64,000 nucleotides of DNA from Neorhizobium sp. UBA3556 (GCA_002376235.1 DFNX01000013.1:29431-93430); one strand, 5' to 3'; shown: positions 44,683 to 53,817, numbered from the stretch's first letter. Notes: generated by a model from the letters alone, not told the origin. Translations and numbers: made by a program.

Positions 44683-45633
44683 ATGAGCGATATCGACACT
44701 GCCGATCCTGAGATCGCCCCGATAAAGCGGCCCGCCCGCTGGCACATTCTCGTGTTTCTGGCGCCGGCCTTCCTCATCTACACGGCGATCATGATCCTGC
44801 CGCTGATCGAGACGCTGCGGCTGTCGCTCTATAATCTGGTCGATGGCCAGACCGTGTTTGTCGGCCTTGCCAATTTCATCACGCTGTTTTCCGATCCGCG
44901 GCTTTCCGCCAGCTTCTGGAATGCGCTCTCAAACAACCTGATCTTCTTCATCATCCACATGCTGGTACAGAACCCGGTCGGCATCGCGCTTGCGGCCATG
45001 CTGTCGGTATCGAAACTGCGCTTCGCCACCTTCTATCGCACGGCGATCTTCGTGCCGACGCTGTTGTCCTTCGTTATCGTCGGTTTCATCTGGAAGCTGA
45101 TCCTCTCGCCGATCTGGGGCATTGCGCCGGGCATGATGGATTGGGTCGGGCTGAAATGGGCCTTTGCCCCCTGGCTCGGCAGAGCGGATAGCGCGCTGAT
45201 CACGGTGTCGCTGATTTCCGTCTGGCAATATGTCGGCATCCCGATGATGTTGATCTATGCCGCGCTCTTGAACATTCCCGACGAAGTGCTGGAAGCCGCC
45301 GAATGCGACGGCATTACCGGCTGGAGCCAGTTCTGGAAGATCAAGCTTCCACTCATCCTGCCCTCGATCGGCATCATCTCGATCCTCACCTTCGTCGGCA
45401 ATTTCAATGCCTTCGACCTGATCTACACCGTGCAGGGCGCGCTTGCCGGACCGGACGGCTCGACGGATATCCTCGGAACGCTGCTTTACCGCACCTTCTT
45501 CGGCTTCCAGAACCAGATGGGTGACCGTTCCATGGGAGCGACGATCGCTACCGTGATGTTCCTGATCATTCTCGCTGGCGTTTCGCTTTATCTCTTCGTC
45601 ATCCAGCGGCGCATACGTCGCTACCAGTTCTAA
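44683..45633 (+). CDS. ABC transporter permease, MalF/UgpA type
   Basis: A 316-aa membrane permease with six predicted helices. The cytoplasmic EAA loop is EAAECDGITGWSQFWKIKLP. It starts with ATG 44683 after the RIME-like element. With the next gene it forms the channel of the amino-sugar importer. The long acidic N-terminus (MSDIDTADPEIAPI) is typical of the family. Confidence 0.92.
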   Translation: MSDIDTADPEIAPIKRPARWHILVFLAPAFLIYTAIMILPLIETLRLSLYNLVDGQTVFVGLANFITLFSDPRLSASFWNALSNNLIFFIIHMLVQNPVGIALAAMLSVSKLRFATFYRTAIFVPTLLSFVIVGFIWKLILSPIWGIAPGMMDWVGLKWAFAPWLGRADSALITVSLISVWQYVGIPMMLIYAALLNIPDEVLEAAECDGITGWSQFWKIKLPLILPSIGIISILTFVGNFNAFDLIYTVQGALAGPDGSTDILGTLLYRTFFGFQNQMGDRSMGATIATVMFLIILAGVSLYLFVIQRRIRRYQF

Positions 45634-45645
45634 AGGAGGATGATC

Positions 45646-46485
45646 ATGGCGACCGCCCGTACCTCGTACCTGCGCACCGGACTGATCCATCTGGCCTTGA
45701 TCAGCTATACGCTGATCGCGCTCTTCCCGGTCTTCCTCACGCTGGTCAACTCGTTCAAGACCCGCAACGCCATTTTTCGCGAGCCGATGGCGATCCCGAC
45801 GCCCTCGACCTTCAGCCTTATCGGTTACGAGACGGTGCTGAAACAGGGTGATTTCGTCGGTTATTTCCAGAACAGCCTGATCGTCACGGTGGTCTCGATC
45901 GCGCTCGTGCTGCTGTTCGGCGCCATGGCGGCGTTTGCTCTGTCGGAATACCGATTTCGCGGTAATCTGCTGATGGGTCTCTATCTGGCGCTTGGCATCA
46001 TGATCCCGATCCGGCTTGGCACCGTCGCCATACTGCAGGGCATGGTCGCCGCCGGTCTGGTCAACACGCTGACGGCGCTGGTTCTGGTCTATACGGCGCA
46101 AGGCCTGCCGCTGGCGATCTTCATCCTGTCGGAATTCATGCGCACCGTGTCCGACGACCTGAAGAATGCCGGACGGATCGACGGCCTGTCTGAATATGCG
46201 ATCTTCTTCCGCCTCGTTCTGCCGCTGGTGCGGCCTGCCATGGCGACGGTCGCCGTCTTCACCATGATCCCGATCTGGAACGATCTCTGGTTCCCGCTGA
46301 TCCTGGCGCCGGGCGAAGCGACCAAGACGGTAACGCTCGGCGCGCAGATGTTCATCGGCCAGTTCGTCACCAACTGGAATGCGGTGCTTTCTGCCCTGTC
46401 GCTCGCCATCCTGCCGGTTCTGGTTCTCTACGTCATCTTCTCGCGGCAGCTGATCCGCGGCATCACCTCGGGAGCCGTCAAATGA
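45646..46485 (+). CDS. ABC transporter permease, MalG/UgpE type
   Basis: A 279-aa permease with six helices and the EAA-like loop DDLKNAGRIDGLSEYAIFFRLVLP, where the canonical EAA is degraded, as is common in MalG-type proteins. The AAGGAGG at 45633 is placed correctly for ATG 45646 (6 nt). ATG 45640 is too close. Its stop overlaps the oxidoreductase gene by 4 bp. Confidence 0.92.
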   Translation: MATARTSYLRTGLIHLALISYTLIALFPVFLTLVNSFKTRNAIFREPMAIPTPSTFSLIGYETVLKQGDFVGYFQNSLIVTVVSIALVLLFGAMAAFALSEYRFRGNLLMGLYLALGIMIPIRLGTVAILQGMVAAGLVNTLTALVLVYTAQGLPLAIFILSEFMRTVSDDLKNAGRIDGLSEYAIFFRLVLPLVRPAMATVAVFTMIPIWNDLWFPLILAPGEATKTVTLGAQMFIGQFVTNWNAVLSALSLAILPVLVLYVIFSRQLIRGITSGAVK

Positions 46486-47543
46486 GCGGAGAAAAAACGA
46501 TCCGCGTCCTCGTCGCAGGCCTTGGCAACATGGGCCGCAGCCATGCGCTCGCCTATCACAACGATCCGGGTTTTCAGATTGTCGGCCTGGTCAACCGCTC
46601 TGAGCCGAAACTCGATCCGGCGCTGTCGGGTTACAAAATCCATCCGGATTTCCTCGCCGCACTGGCGGAGTTGAAGCCCGATCTCTGCTCGATCTGCACT
46701 TATTCCGACAGCCATGCGGATTATGCGGTTGCCGCTTTCGAGGCCGGCTGCCACGTCTTTGTCGAAAAGCCTCTGGCGACCACCGTTGCCGATGCCGAAC
46801 GCGTCGTGGCAGCCGCGAAGGCCGCGGGCAAAAAGCTGGTCATCGGCTACATTCTGCGCCACCACCCGTCCTGGATTCGGCTGATCGAAGAGGCGCGCAA
46901 GCTTGGGCCCCCTTACGTCTTCCGCATGAACCTCAACCAGCAGTCCTCCGGCCCGACCTGGGACGTGCACAAGGCGCTGATGAACACGACGCCGCCGATC
47001 GTCGATTGCGGCGTGCATTATGTCGATGTCATGTGCCAGATCACCGATGCCAAGCCGGTTGAGGTGCGCGGCATGGGGCTTAGGCTTTCCGACGAGATCG
47101 CGCCGGACATGTATAATTACGGCCATCTCCAGGTGATCTTCGATGACAGGTCGGTCGGCTGGTACGAGGCCGGCTGGGGGCCGATGATTTCGGAAACCGC
47201 CTTCTTCGTGAAAGATGTCATGTCGCCGAAAGGCTCGGTCTCTATCGTCATGGACCCGAATGCGAAGTCGGACGATATAGACACGCACACGAAAACCTCG
47301 GTGATCCGGCTGCATAGCGCCGAAACAGGTCCCGACGGAAAATTCATCCGCTCCGACGAGGATATGAGAATGGCCGGTGAGCCGGGCCATCAGGAACTCT
47401 GCGATCTGGAACAGGCCTATATGCTGAAAGCGATCCGCAAGGACATCGATCTCACACGGCATATGGACGATGCGGTGCAATCACTGCGCATATGCCTGGC
47501 CGCGGACGAAAGCGCCCGCACCGGAAAACCGGTCCATCTCTGA
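46482..47543 (+). CDS. Gfo/Idh/MocA-family oxidoreductase
   Basis: A 353-aa NAD(P)-dependent oxidoreductase. The Rossmann motif is VLVAGLGNMGRSHALAYH, the catalytic Lys lies in VFVEKPLATT, and the C-terminal substrate domain has VDCGVHYVDVMCQI with the conserved His. It is encoded between the permease and ATPase genes of the transporter, with translational coupling. It may convert a modified sugar, for example by redox at C2 or C3, before entry into the kinase route, but the substrate cannot be told from sequence. Confidence 0.88.
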   Translation: MSGEKTIRVLVAGLGNMGRSHALAYHNDPGFQIVGLVNRSEPKLDPALSGYKIHPDFLAALAELKPDLCSICTYSDSHADYAVAAFEAGCHVFVEKPLATTVADAERVVAAAKAAGKKLVIGYILRHHPSWIRLIEEARKLGPPYVFRMNLNQQSSGPTWDVHKALMNTTPPIVDCGVHYVDVMCQITDAKPVEVRGMGLRLSDEIAPDMYNYGHLQVIFDDRSVGWYEAGWGPMISETAFFVKDVMSPKGSVSIVMDPNAKSDDIDTHTKTSVIRLHSAETGPDGKFIRSDEDMRMAGEPGHQELCDLEQAYMLKAIRKDIDLTRHMDDAVQSLRICLAADESARTGKPVHL

Positions 47544-47576
47544 CGGCCGGCCACGACACCAATAAGGAAGACGCTC

Positions 47577-48578
47577 TTGGGTTCGCTGCAACTGACATCC
47601 ATCCGAAAGGCCTTTGGCGATCATGAAGTGCTGAAAGGCATAGATCTTGACGTCGAGGACGGCGAATTCGTCATCTTCGTTGGCCCCTCCGGCTGCGGCA
47701 AGTCCACGCTTCTGCGTGTCATTGCCGGGCTCGAGGATGCGTCGTCCGGCTCGATCTGCATCGACGGCAAGGAAGTGGCGACCGTGCCGCCGGCAAAGCG
47801 CGGCATCGCCATGGTCTTCCAGTCCTATGCGCTTTATCCGCATCTGACGGTCAAGGACAATATGGGGCTTGGCCTGAAACAGGCCGGCACGCCGAAGGCC
47901 GAGATCGAGGATCGCGTGACAAAAGCCTCGTCGATGCTCTCTCTCGAACCCTATCTCGCCCGCCGCCCGGCAGAACTGTCCGGTGGCCAGCGCCAGCGCG
48001 TCGCCATCGGCCGCGCCATTGTGCGCGAGCCAAGCCTGTTTCTCTTCGATGAGCCACTGTCGAACCTTGATGCAGCATTGCGCGTCCAGACGCGGCTCGA
48101 AATCGCCCGGCTGCATCGCCGCCTGAAGGCGACGATGATCTACGTCACCCATGACCAGGTCGAGGCGATGACACTGGCCGACAAAATCGTTGTCCTGAGC
48201 GCCGGCAAGGTTGAACAGATCGGCTCGCCGATGGAACTGTACAACAGGCCGGCCAACACCTTTGTCGCAGGTTTTATCGGTTCGCCGCAGATGAATTTCA
48301 TTTCGGCCGAGCGGCTGGGGGAGGGCGGGGCTAAGACGATCGGCATCCGGCCGGAACATATCGCCCTGTCGCGTGAGGCGGGCGAATGGAAGGGCAAGGT
48401 CGTTCATGCCGAACATCTCGGCGCCGACACCATCCTCTATCTGGAAACGGATACTGCAGGCCTCATCACCGTACGTCTGTTTGGCGAGCATCGTTATGGG
48501 CCGGATGATGTGGTTTATGCGACGCCCGACAAGGCTCTCATGCATAGATTCGACGCCAACGACCAGGCTCTTCGCTGA
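47577..48578 (+). CDS. ABC transporter ATP-binding protein, MalK/UgpC type
   Basis: A 333-aa ATPase with C-terminal TOBE domain. Walker A is GPSGCGKST, signature LSGGQRQRVAIGRA, Walker B LFLFDEPLSNLD and switch His in VTHDQVEAM. It starts with TTG 47577, because AAGGAAG is 6 nt upstream and no ATG or GTG is in place. It completes the importer: binding protein, two permeases and one ATPase that should act as a homodimer. Confidence 0.92.
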   Translation: MGSLQLTSIRKAFGDHEVLKGIDLDVEDGEFVIFVGPSGCGKSTLLRVIAGLEDASSGSICIDGKEVATVPPAKRGIAMVFQSYALYPHLTVKDNMGLGLKQAGTPKAEIEDRVTKASSMLSLEPYLARRPAELSGGQRQRVAIGRAIVREPSLFLFDEPLSNLDAALRVQTRLEIARLHRRLKATMIYVTHDQVEAMTLADKIVVLSAGKVEQIGSPMELYNRPANTFVAGFIGSPQMNFISAERLGEGGAKTIGIRPEHIALSREAGEWKGKVVHAEHLGADTILYLETDTAGLITVRLFGEHRYGPDDVVYATPDKALMHRFDANDQALR

Positions 48579-48667
48579 CATCGGCCCTGGTCTGCTCGAG
48601 CGGTCGGAACTGTCTTTCTCCGCCGTTTCCCCGCGCGTCATTTTGAAGATGTGAGAACCTTATCGCG

Positions 48668-48692
48668 TCCTCTGCGTTTTATCCGCAGAGGA
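48668..48692 (+). promoter_or_regulatory. Hairpin sequestering a ribosome-binding site
   Basis: A perfect 9-bp stem TCCTCTGCG / CGCAGAGGA with a 7-nt loop contains the AGAGGA ribosome-binding site of the small gene that starts at 48699. In the folded form the site would be hidden. Confidence 0.5.
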
Positions 48693-48698
48693 AACACC

Positions 48699-48950
48699 AT
48701 GATCACAGCAATCATAATCCTGTCGGCGGCCGCATTCGTTTCAGCGCTTATCGCCACCATCATCCATCAGAAGGCTCTGGCCTATAACGACTGCTATCGA
48801 GAAGAAGCCGCACTGGGCGCGCTTTCTCCACGCAGCACGAACCGTGCCGAAAGGCCGCAACAAGCGCAGTCCACGAGGCTCAGGAAAGCGACCAGCGTCC
48901 GACGCAAGGCAAGTCACGCATATGCTCATCATATCTGTCTTGATCGGTAA
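48699..48950 (+). CDS. Small single-pass membrane protein (hypothetical)
   Basis: An 83-aa product with one N-terminal membrane helix (MITAIIILSAAAFVSALIATII) and a basic cytoplasmic tail rich in Arg/Ser (TRLRKATSVRRKASHAYAHH). AGAGGA lies 7 nt before ATG 48699, but within a stable hairpin. It is 120 bp after the ABC ATPase gene and 20 bp before the 3' end of the convergent tRNA. No family is recognised. Confidence 0.55.
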   Translation: MITAIIILSAAAFVSALIATIIHQKALAYNDCYREEAALGALSPRSTNRAERPQQAQSTRLRKATSVRRKASHAYAHHICLDR

Positions 48951-48970
48951 TGTGTTCGGAAAGAAAAGAT

Positions 48971-49046
<76 letters not shown>

Positions 49047-49152
49047 ATCAGGGTGGTCCGGTGTTTCCGGTCCTGGGAACTTCGAAGCAGAGTTTGCTTC
49101 GGAAGTGGCGGCTTATTACTTCGTGAATTTTGGAAGCGCAAGCCGAAAAATC

Positions 49153-49187
49153 AAAGCCCGGCAATTTTTCTGAAATTGCCGGGCTTT
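49153..49187. terminator. Terminator of the FYDLN protein gene
   Basis: AAAGCCCGGCAATTT pairs with AAATTGCCGGGCTTT around a 5-nt loop, 9 bp after the minus-strand stop at 49196. The flanking A/T runs allow it to work in both directions, toward the tRNA promoter as well. Confidence 0.8.
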
Positions 49188-49195
49188 AGCGTTAA

Positions 49196-49588
49196 TTACT
49201 GTTCGTCGTCGTCGCCGCCGACGCCGATGATGCCCGTCATGTCGTCATCATCTTCATCTTCCTGCTCAAGGAAGGTATCGTCTTCGTCGTCACCGATATC
49301 AACATCATCGTCATCACCCATATCCGGGATGTCGTCGCCGTTGTTGTCGCCGTCAGCTTCTTCCAGCGAAACGACTTCGGCTTCCTGGCTCTCGCTATCG
49401 ACTTCCTTGATATCGTCCTCGTCTTCGGCTGCCTCTTCCATTTTAATGGCGGCGCTGTTTTCGGCGAAGAAAGACATCGGCCAGGACTTGCCGGTATAGG
49501 GGGAAACGACCGGATCACGGTTCAGGTCGTAGAACTTCTTTCCGGTATCCGGGTCGGTACGTTTGGTTCCGAGTTCCGCTTTTGCCAC
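49196..49588 (-). CDS. TIGR02300-type FYDLN acidic protein
   Basis: A 130-aa protein of the alphaproteobacterial FYDLN family. The conserved N-terminus (LGTKRTDPDTGKKFYDLNRD, then SPYTGKSWP) resembles a zinc-ribbon-like fold without its Cys ligands. The rest is an extremely acidic, low-complexity tail, with more than half of residues 50-125 being D or E. Function is unknown. It starts with GTG at 49588 (GAGG 8 nt upstream) and is divergent from aroA, the usual place in rhizobia. Confidence 0.9.
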   Translation of the reverse strand: MAKAELGTKRTDPDTGKKFYDLNRDPVVSPYTGKSWPMSFFAENSAAIKMEEAAEDEDDIKEVDSESQEAEVVSLEEADGDNNGDDIPDMGDDDDVDIGDDEDDTFLEQEDEDDDDMTGIIGVGGDDDEQ

Positions 49589-49816
49589 TGTTAAGCCTCA
49601 TAAGCCGGCCGATCAGATCGGCGCACCGCGTGTGCGGCGATGGATGAATGGGTGAAAAATCTAAGCCGGTCCCCTTAAGGCCAACCGCTCTTGATGTCAA
49701 AGCCAAACTTTCCGGGCTTTCTTGGCCCTCTTTAGCCAACAAGCGGATGACCGCCAAAACGCTTTATGATAACGACGGCGCAAAATTCAGAAACGCTTGA
49801 GGAATAGGGACACTCA

Positions 49817-51184
49817 ATGTCGCATGGTACCGCGTTGAAGCCGGCGAAATCGGCACGGTCGGAAGCTCTTAAAGGGACGATCCGGATACCCGGCGACAAA
49901 TCGATCTCGCACCGCTCCTTCATGTTCGGCGGGCTTGCCTCGGGTGAAACCCGCATCACCGGCCTGCTGGAAGGCGAGGACGTCATCAATACCGGCAAGG
50001 CGATGCGCGCCATGGGCGCGAAGATCGAAAAGGTCGGTGCCGAGTGGATCATTGAGGGCACCGGTAACGGCGCGCTTCTGGCGTCTGAAGCGCCGCTCGA
50101 TTTCGGCAATGCCGGCACCGGCTGCCGCCTGACCATGGGGCTGGTCGGCGTTTATGACTTCGCCTCCACCTTCATCGGCGACGCATCGCTTTCCAAGCGT
50201 CCGATGGGTCGTGTTCTCAACCCGCTGCGTGAGATGGGCGTACAGGTCTCTTCAATCGAAGGCGACCGTCTGCCGGTGACGCTGCATGGGCCGAAGACAC
50301 CGAACCCGATCACCTACCGCGTGCCGATGGCATCTGCGCAGGTGAAGTCGGCCGTGCTTCTCGCTGGCCTCAATACGCCCGGCATCACGACCGTCATCGA
50401 GCCGGTCATGACCCGCGATCATACCGAAAAGATGCTGCAGGGCTTTGGTGCTGATCTGACGGTCGAAACCGATGCCGAGGGTGTGCGTACCATTCGCCTC
50501 GTTGGTCGTGGCCAGCTCAAGGGCCAGGTCATTGACGTGCCGGGTGATCCGTCCTCGACTGCCTTCCCACTAGTGGCAGCTCTGCTGACGCCCGGTTCCG
50601 ATGTCACCATCCTCAACGTGCTGATGAACCCGACCCGCACCGGCCTGATTCTGACGCTGCAGGAAATGGGTGCGGATATCGAAGTGCTCAATGCGCGCCT
50701 CGCCGGTGGCGAAGATGTCGCCGACCTGCGTGTGAAATATTCCGAACTCAAGGGCGTTACCGTCCCCGCTGACCGTGCTCCGTCGATGATTGACGAATAT
50801 CCGGTTCTGGCGGCAGCGGCCGCCTATGCGACCGGCACCACGACCATGCTCGGTCTGGAAGAGCTGCGGGTAAAGGAATCGGATCGTCTTTCGGCCGTCG
50901 CCGAAGGCCTGAAGCTTAACGGCGTCGACTGCGACGAAGGCAAGGAAACGCTCGTCGTTCGCGGGCGTCCGGGCGGCAAGGGATATGGCAATGTTGCCGG
51001 CAAGGCCGTCGTCACCCATCTCGATCACCGCATCGCCATGAGCTTCCTCGTGCTCGGCCTTGCTTCCGAACATCCGGTCACCGTCGATGATGCCTCGATC
51101 ATCGCCACCAGTTTTCCGGAATTCATGGATCTGATGACCGGGCTTGGCGCCAAGATCGAACCGGTGGACGGCGAGGAAGCCTGA
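49817..51184 (+). CDS. aroA: 3-phosphoshikimate 1-carboxyvinyltransferase (EPSP synthase, class II-like)
   Basis: A 455-aa EPSP synthase of the shikimate pathway, very close in length and sequence to Agrobacterium CP4 EPSPS, as recalled. PGDKSISHRSFMFGGLASGE, SAQVKSAVLLAGL and DEYPVLAAAAA are conserved blocks. At position 100, where CP4 has the Ala linked to glyphosate tolerance, this protein has Gly (LDFGNAGTGCRL). It overlaps cmk by one base (TGATG) and heads the aroA-cmk-rpsA cluster. Confidence 0.97.
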   Translation: MSHGTALKPAKSARSEALKGTIRIPGDKSISHRSFMFGGLASGETRITGLLEGEDVINTGKAMRAMGAKIEKVGAEWIIEGTGNGALLASEAPLDFGNAGTGCRLTMGLVGVYDFASTFIGDASLSKRPMGRVLNPLREMGVQVSSIEGDRLPVTLHGPKTPNPITYRVPMASAQVKSAVLLAGLNTPGITTVIEPVMTRDHTEKMLQGFGADLTVETDAEGVRTIRLVGRGQLKGQVIDVPGDPSSTAFPLVAALLTPGSDVTILNVLMNPTRTGLILTLQEMGADIEVLNARLAGGEDVADLRVKYSELKGVTVPADRAPSMIDEYPVLAAAAAYATGTTTMLGLEELRVKESDRLSAVAEGLKLNGVDCDEGKETLVVRGRPGGKGYGNVAGKAVVTHLDHRIAMSFLVLGLASEHPVTVDDASIIATSFPEFMDLMTGLGAKIEPVDGEEA

Positions 51185-51834
51185 TGGGCATCGTGATCGC
51201 CATCGATGGGCCGGCGGCAGCGGGCAAGGGCACGCTGTCGCGCCAGATTGCCGAGACCTATGGTTTCCATCACCTCGACACCGGCCTGACCTATCGCGCC
51301 ACCGCCAAGGCGCTTCTCGACGCCGGCCTGCCGCTGGATGACGAGGCTGTCGCGGAGAAGATGGCGCGTGAGGTCGAACTCGCCGGTCTGGATCGCGAGA
51401 TCCTCTCGGCTCACGCGATCGGTGAGGCGGCATCGAAGATCGCCGTCATGCCGAAAGTGCGCCGCGCGTTGGTCGAAGCCCAGCGGGCTTTTTCGACGAG
51501 AACACCCGGCACGGTCCTCGATGGCCGCGATATCGGCACCATTGTCTGCCCCGATGCGACCGTGAAGCTTTATGTCACGGCATCCGCCGATGTGCGTGCA
51601 AGACGCCGTTATGACGAGATCATCGCCAAGGGCGGCGAGGCGGATTATGATGATATCTTCGCCGACGTGAGGAAGCGCGACGAGCGCGACATGGGCCGCG
51701 TCGACAGCCCGCTGAAGCCTGCTGACGACGCACACTTGCTTGATACGTCCAAAATGGGTATAGAGGCCGCGTTTCAGGCCGCTAAGTCGTTGATCGACCC
51801 GATCGTGACGAAGAATGGCCTGATCAAGAATTGA
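51184..51834 (+). CDS. cmk: Cytidylate kinase
   Basis: A 216-aa (d)CMP kinase. The P-loop is DGPAAAGKGTLSRQIAE, the CMP-binding region includes HHLDTGLTYRATAKALLDAG and LDGRDIGTIVCPDA, and the LID is RRRYDEII. Translationally coupled to aroA. A short gap with a weak GCCGG-N3-CCGGC hairpin separates it from rpsA. Order aroA-cmk-rpsA is conserved in many Proteobacteria. Confidence 0.96.
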   Translation: MGIVIAIDGPAAAGKGTLSRQIAETYGFHHLDTGLTYRATAKALLDAGLPLDDEAVAEKMAREVELAGLDREILSAHAIGEAASKIAVMPKVRRALVEAQRAFSTRTPGTVLDGRDIGTIVCPDATVKLYVTASADVRARRRYDEIIAKGGEADYDDIFADVRKRDERDMGRVDSPLKPADDAHLLDTSKMGIEAAFQAAKSLIDPIVTKNGLIKN

Positions 51835-52010
51835 CGGACTGCCGGGAAGCCGGCTTTTCGTCCTCAGAGATCCCGCAGTTCAGTCCCAGCGCCGGATAGC
51901 CTCCCACGGTATGACCGATTGAGAGAGGCGGGCCTGGACTTCGGGCGTGTTTAACACGAACCACCGGCGCATGCGTGTCCCTCAATACCAGGACACGATC
52001 AGGAGATTTC

Positions 52011-53717
52011 ATGGCAGTAACTAACCCCACGCGCGAAGACTTTGCAGCTCTTCTCGAGGAATCCTTCGCATCCAACGATCTGGCAGAAGGCTACGTTACC
52101 AAAGGTCTGGTAACGGCAATCGAAAAGGACATGGCAGTTGTCGACGTCGGCCTGAAGGTCGAAGGTCGCATCGCGCTTAAGGAATTCGGTGCCAAGGGCA
52201 AAGACGGTTCGCTGAAGGTCGGCGACGAAGTCGAAGTCTATGTCGAGCGCATTGAAAACGCTCTCGGCGAAGCAGTTCTGTCGCGCGAAAAGGCTCGTCG
52301 CGAAGAAAGCTGGGTCAAGCTCGAAGCCAAGTTCGAAGCTGGTGAGCGCGTTGAAGGCGTTATCTTCAACCAGGTCAAGGGTGGCTTCACCGTCGATCTC
52401 GACGGCGCCGTTGCCTTCCTGCCGCGTTCGCAGGTCGACATCCGTCCGATCCGCGACGTCACCCCGCTCATGCACAACCCGCAGCCCTTCGAAATCCTCA
52501 AGATGGACAAGCGTCGCGGCAACATCGTTGTTTCGCGTCGTACGGTTCTCGAAGAGTCGCGTGCCGAGCAGCGTTCTGAAATCGTTCAGAACCTCGAAGA
52601 AGGCCAGGTTGTTGACGGCGTCGTCAAGAACATCACCGATTACGGTGCGTTCGTTGACCTCGGCGGCATCGACGGCCTGCTGCACGTCACCGACATGGCA
52701 TGGCGCCGTGTGAACCATCCGTCGGAAATCCTGTCCATTGGCCAGTCGGTCAAGGTTCAGATCATCCGCATCAACCAGGAAACCCACCGCATCTCGCTCG
52801 GCATGAAGCAGCTCGAGTCGGATCCGTGGGATGGCATCGCGGCCAAGTACCCGATCGGCAAGAAGATCTCCGGTACCGTCACGAACATCACCGACTACGG
52901 TGCATTCGTAGAGCTGGAGCCGGGCATCGAAGGCCTGATCCACATCTCCGAAATGTCCTGGACGAAGAAGAACGTTCATCCCGGCAAGATCCTTTCGACC
53001 ACGCAGGACGTCGACGTTGTCGTTCTCGAAGTCGATCCGTCGAAGCGCCGCATCTCGCTTGGCCTCAAGCAGACGCTGGAAAACCCGTGGCAGGCATTCG
53101 CCTTCACGCATCCGGCTGGCACTGAAGTCGAAGGCGAAGTCAAGAACAAGACCGAATTCGGCCTGTTCATCGGCCTCGAAGGCGACGTTGACGGCATGGT
53201 TCACCTTTCCGATCTGGATTGGAACCGTCCGGGCGAACAGGTCATCGAAGAGTTCAACAAGGGTGACGTCGTCAAGGCTGTCGTTCTCGATGTTGACGTC
53301 GAGAAGGAGCGTATCTCGCTCGGCATCAAGCAGCTCGGCAAGGATGCTGTTGGTGACGCGGCCGCTTCCGGCGACCTGCGCAAGAACGCTGTCGTTTCGG
53401 CTGAAATCATCGCCGTCAACGACGGTGGCATCGAAGTCAAGCTCGTTGCCCACGAAGACCTCGTAGCCTTCATCCGCCGCGCTGACCTCGCTCGCGACCG
53501 CGACGACCAGCGTCCGGAGCGTTTCTCGGTTGGCCAGGTTGTCGACGCCCGCGTCGTCAACTTCTCCAAGAAGGACCGCAAGGTCATGCTTTCGATCAAG
53601 GCGCTCGAAATCGCCGAAGAGAAGGAAGCAGTTGCACAGTTCGGTTCGTCCGACTCGGGCGCTTCGCTTGGCGACATTCTGGGCGCAGCCCTGAAGAACC
53701 GCGGCAGCAACGAGTAA
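52011..53717 (+). CDS. rpsA: 30S ribosomal protein S1
   Basis: A 568-aa S1 with six S1/OB-fold repeats, such as GVVKNITDYGAFVDLGGIDG and GTVTNITDYGAFVELEPGIEG. It binds mRNA leaders on the 30S subunit and is needed for most translation initiation. ATG 52011 has AGGAGA upstream, and the in-frame stretch back to 51975 is not needed. The 176-bp leader could hold an S1 autoregulatory site. A strong terminator follows. Confidence 0.97.
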   Translation: MAVTNPTREDFAALLEESFASNDLAEGYVTKGLVTAIEKDMAVVDVGLKVEGRIALKEFGAKGKDGSLKVGDEVEVYVERIENALGEAVLSREKARREESWVKLEAKFEAGERVEGVIFNQVKGGFTVDLDGAVAFLPRSQVDIRPIRDVTPLMHNPQPFEILKMDKRRGNIVVSRRTVLEESRAEQRSEIVQNLEEGQVVDGVVKNITDYGAFVDLGGIDGLLHVTDMAWRRVNHPSEILSIGQSVKVQIIRINQETHRISLGMKQLESDPWDGIAAKYPIGKKISGTVTNITDYGAFVELEPGIEGLIHISEMSWTKKNVHPGKILSTTQDVDVVVLEVDPSKRRISLGLKQTLENPWQAFAFTHPAGTEVEGEVKNKTEFGLFIGLEGDVDGMVHLSDLDWNRPGEQVIEEFNKGDVVKAVVLDVDVEKERISLGIKQLGKDAVGDAAASGDLRKNAVVSAEIIAVNDGGIEVKLVAHEDLVAFIRRADLARDRDDQRPERFSVGQVVDARVVNFSKKDRKVMLSIKALEIAEEKEAVAQFGSSDSGASLGDILGAALKNRGSNE

Positions 53718-53740
53718 TCGTCGTTTCCTGAATAAAAAGA

Positions 53741-53773
53741 AGCCGCCGGATCGAAAGGTCCGGCGGCTTTTTC
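53741..53773 (+). terminator. Rho-independent terminator of rpsA
   Basis: A 10-bp perfect stem AGCCGCCGGA / TCCGGCGGCT with an 8-nt loop and a TTTTT tail, 23 bp after the rpsA stop. Confidence 0.88.
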
Positions 53774-53817
53774 TGTCTGATTTTGGGGGCTATTTGCCCT
53801 CTTGAATGGCGTAATCG

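Noticed and set aside
51999..53453. 484-codon open frame antisense to rpsA
   Set aside because: Shadow of strong codon bias in rpsA. No start site or recognisable domain.
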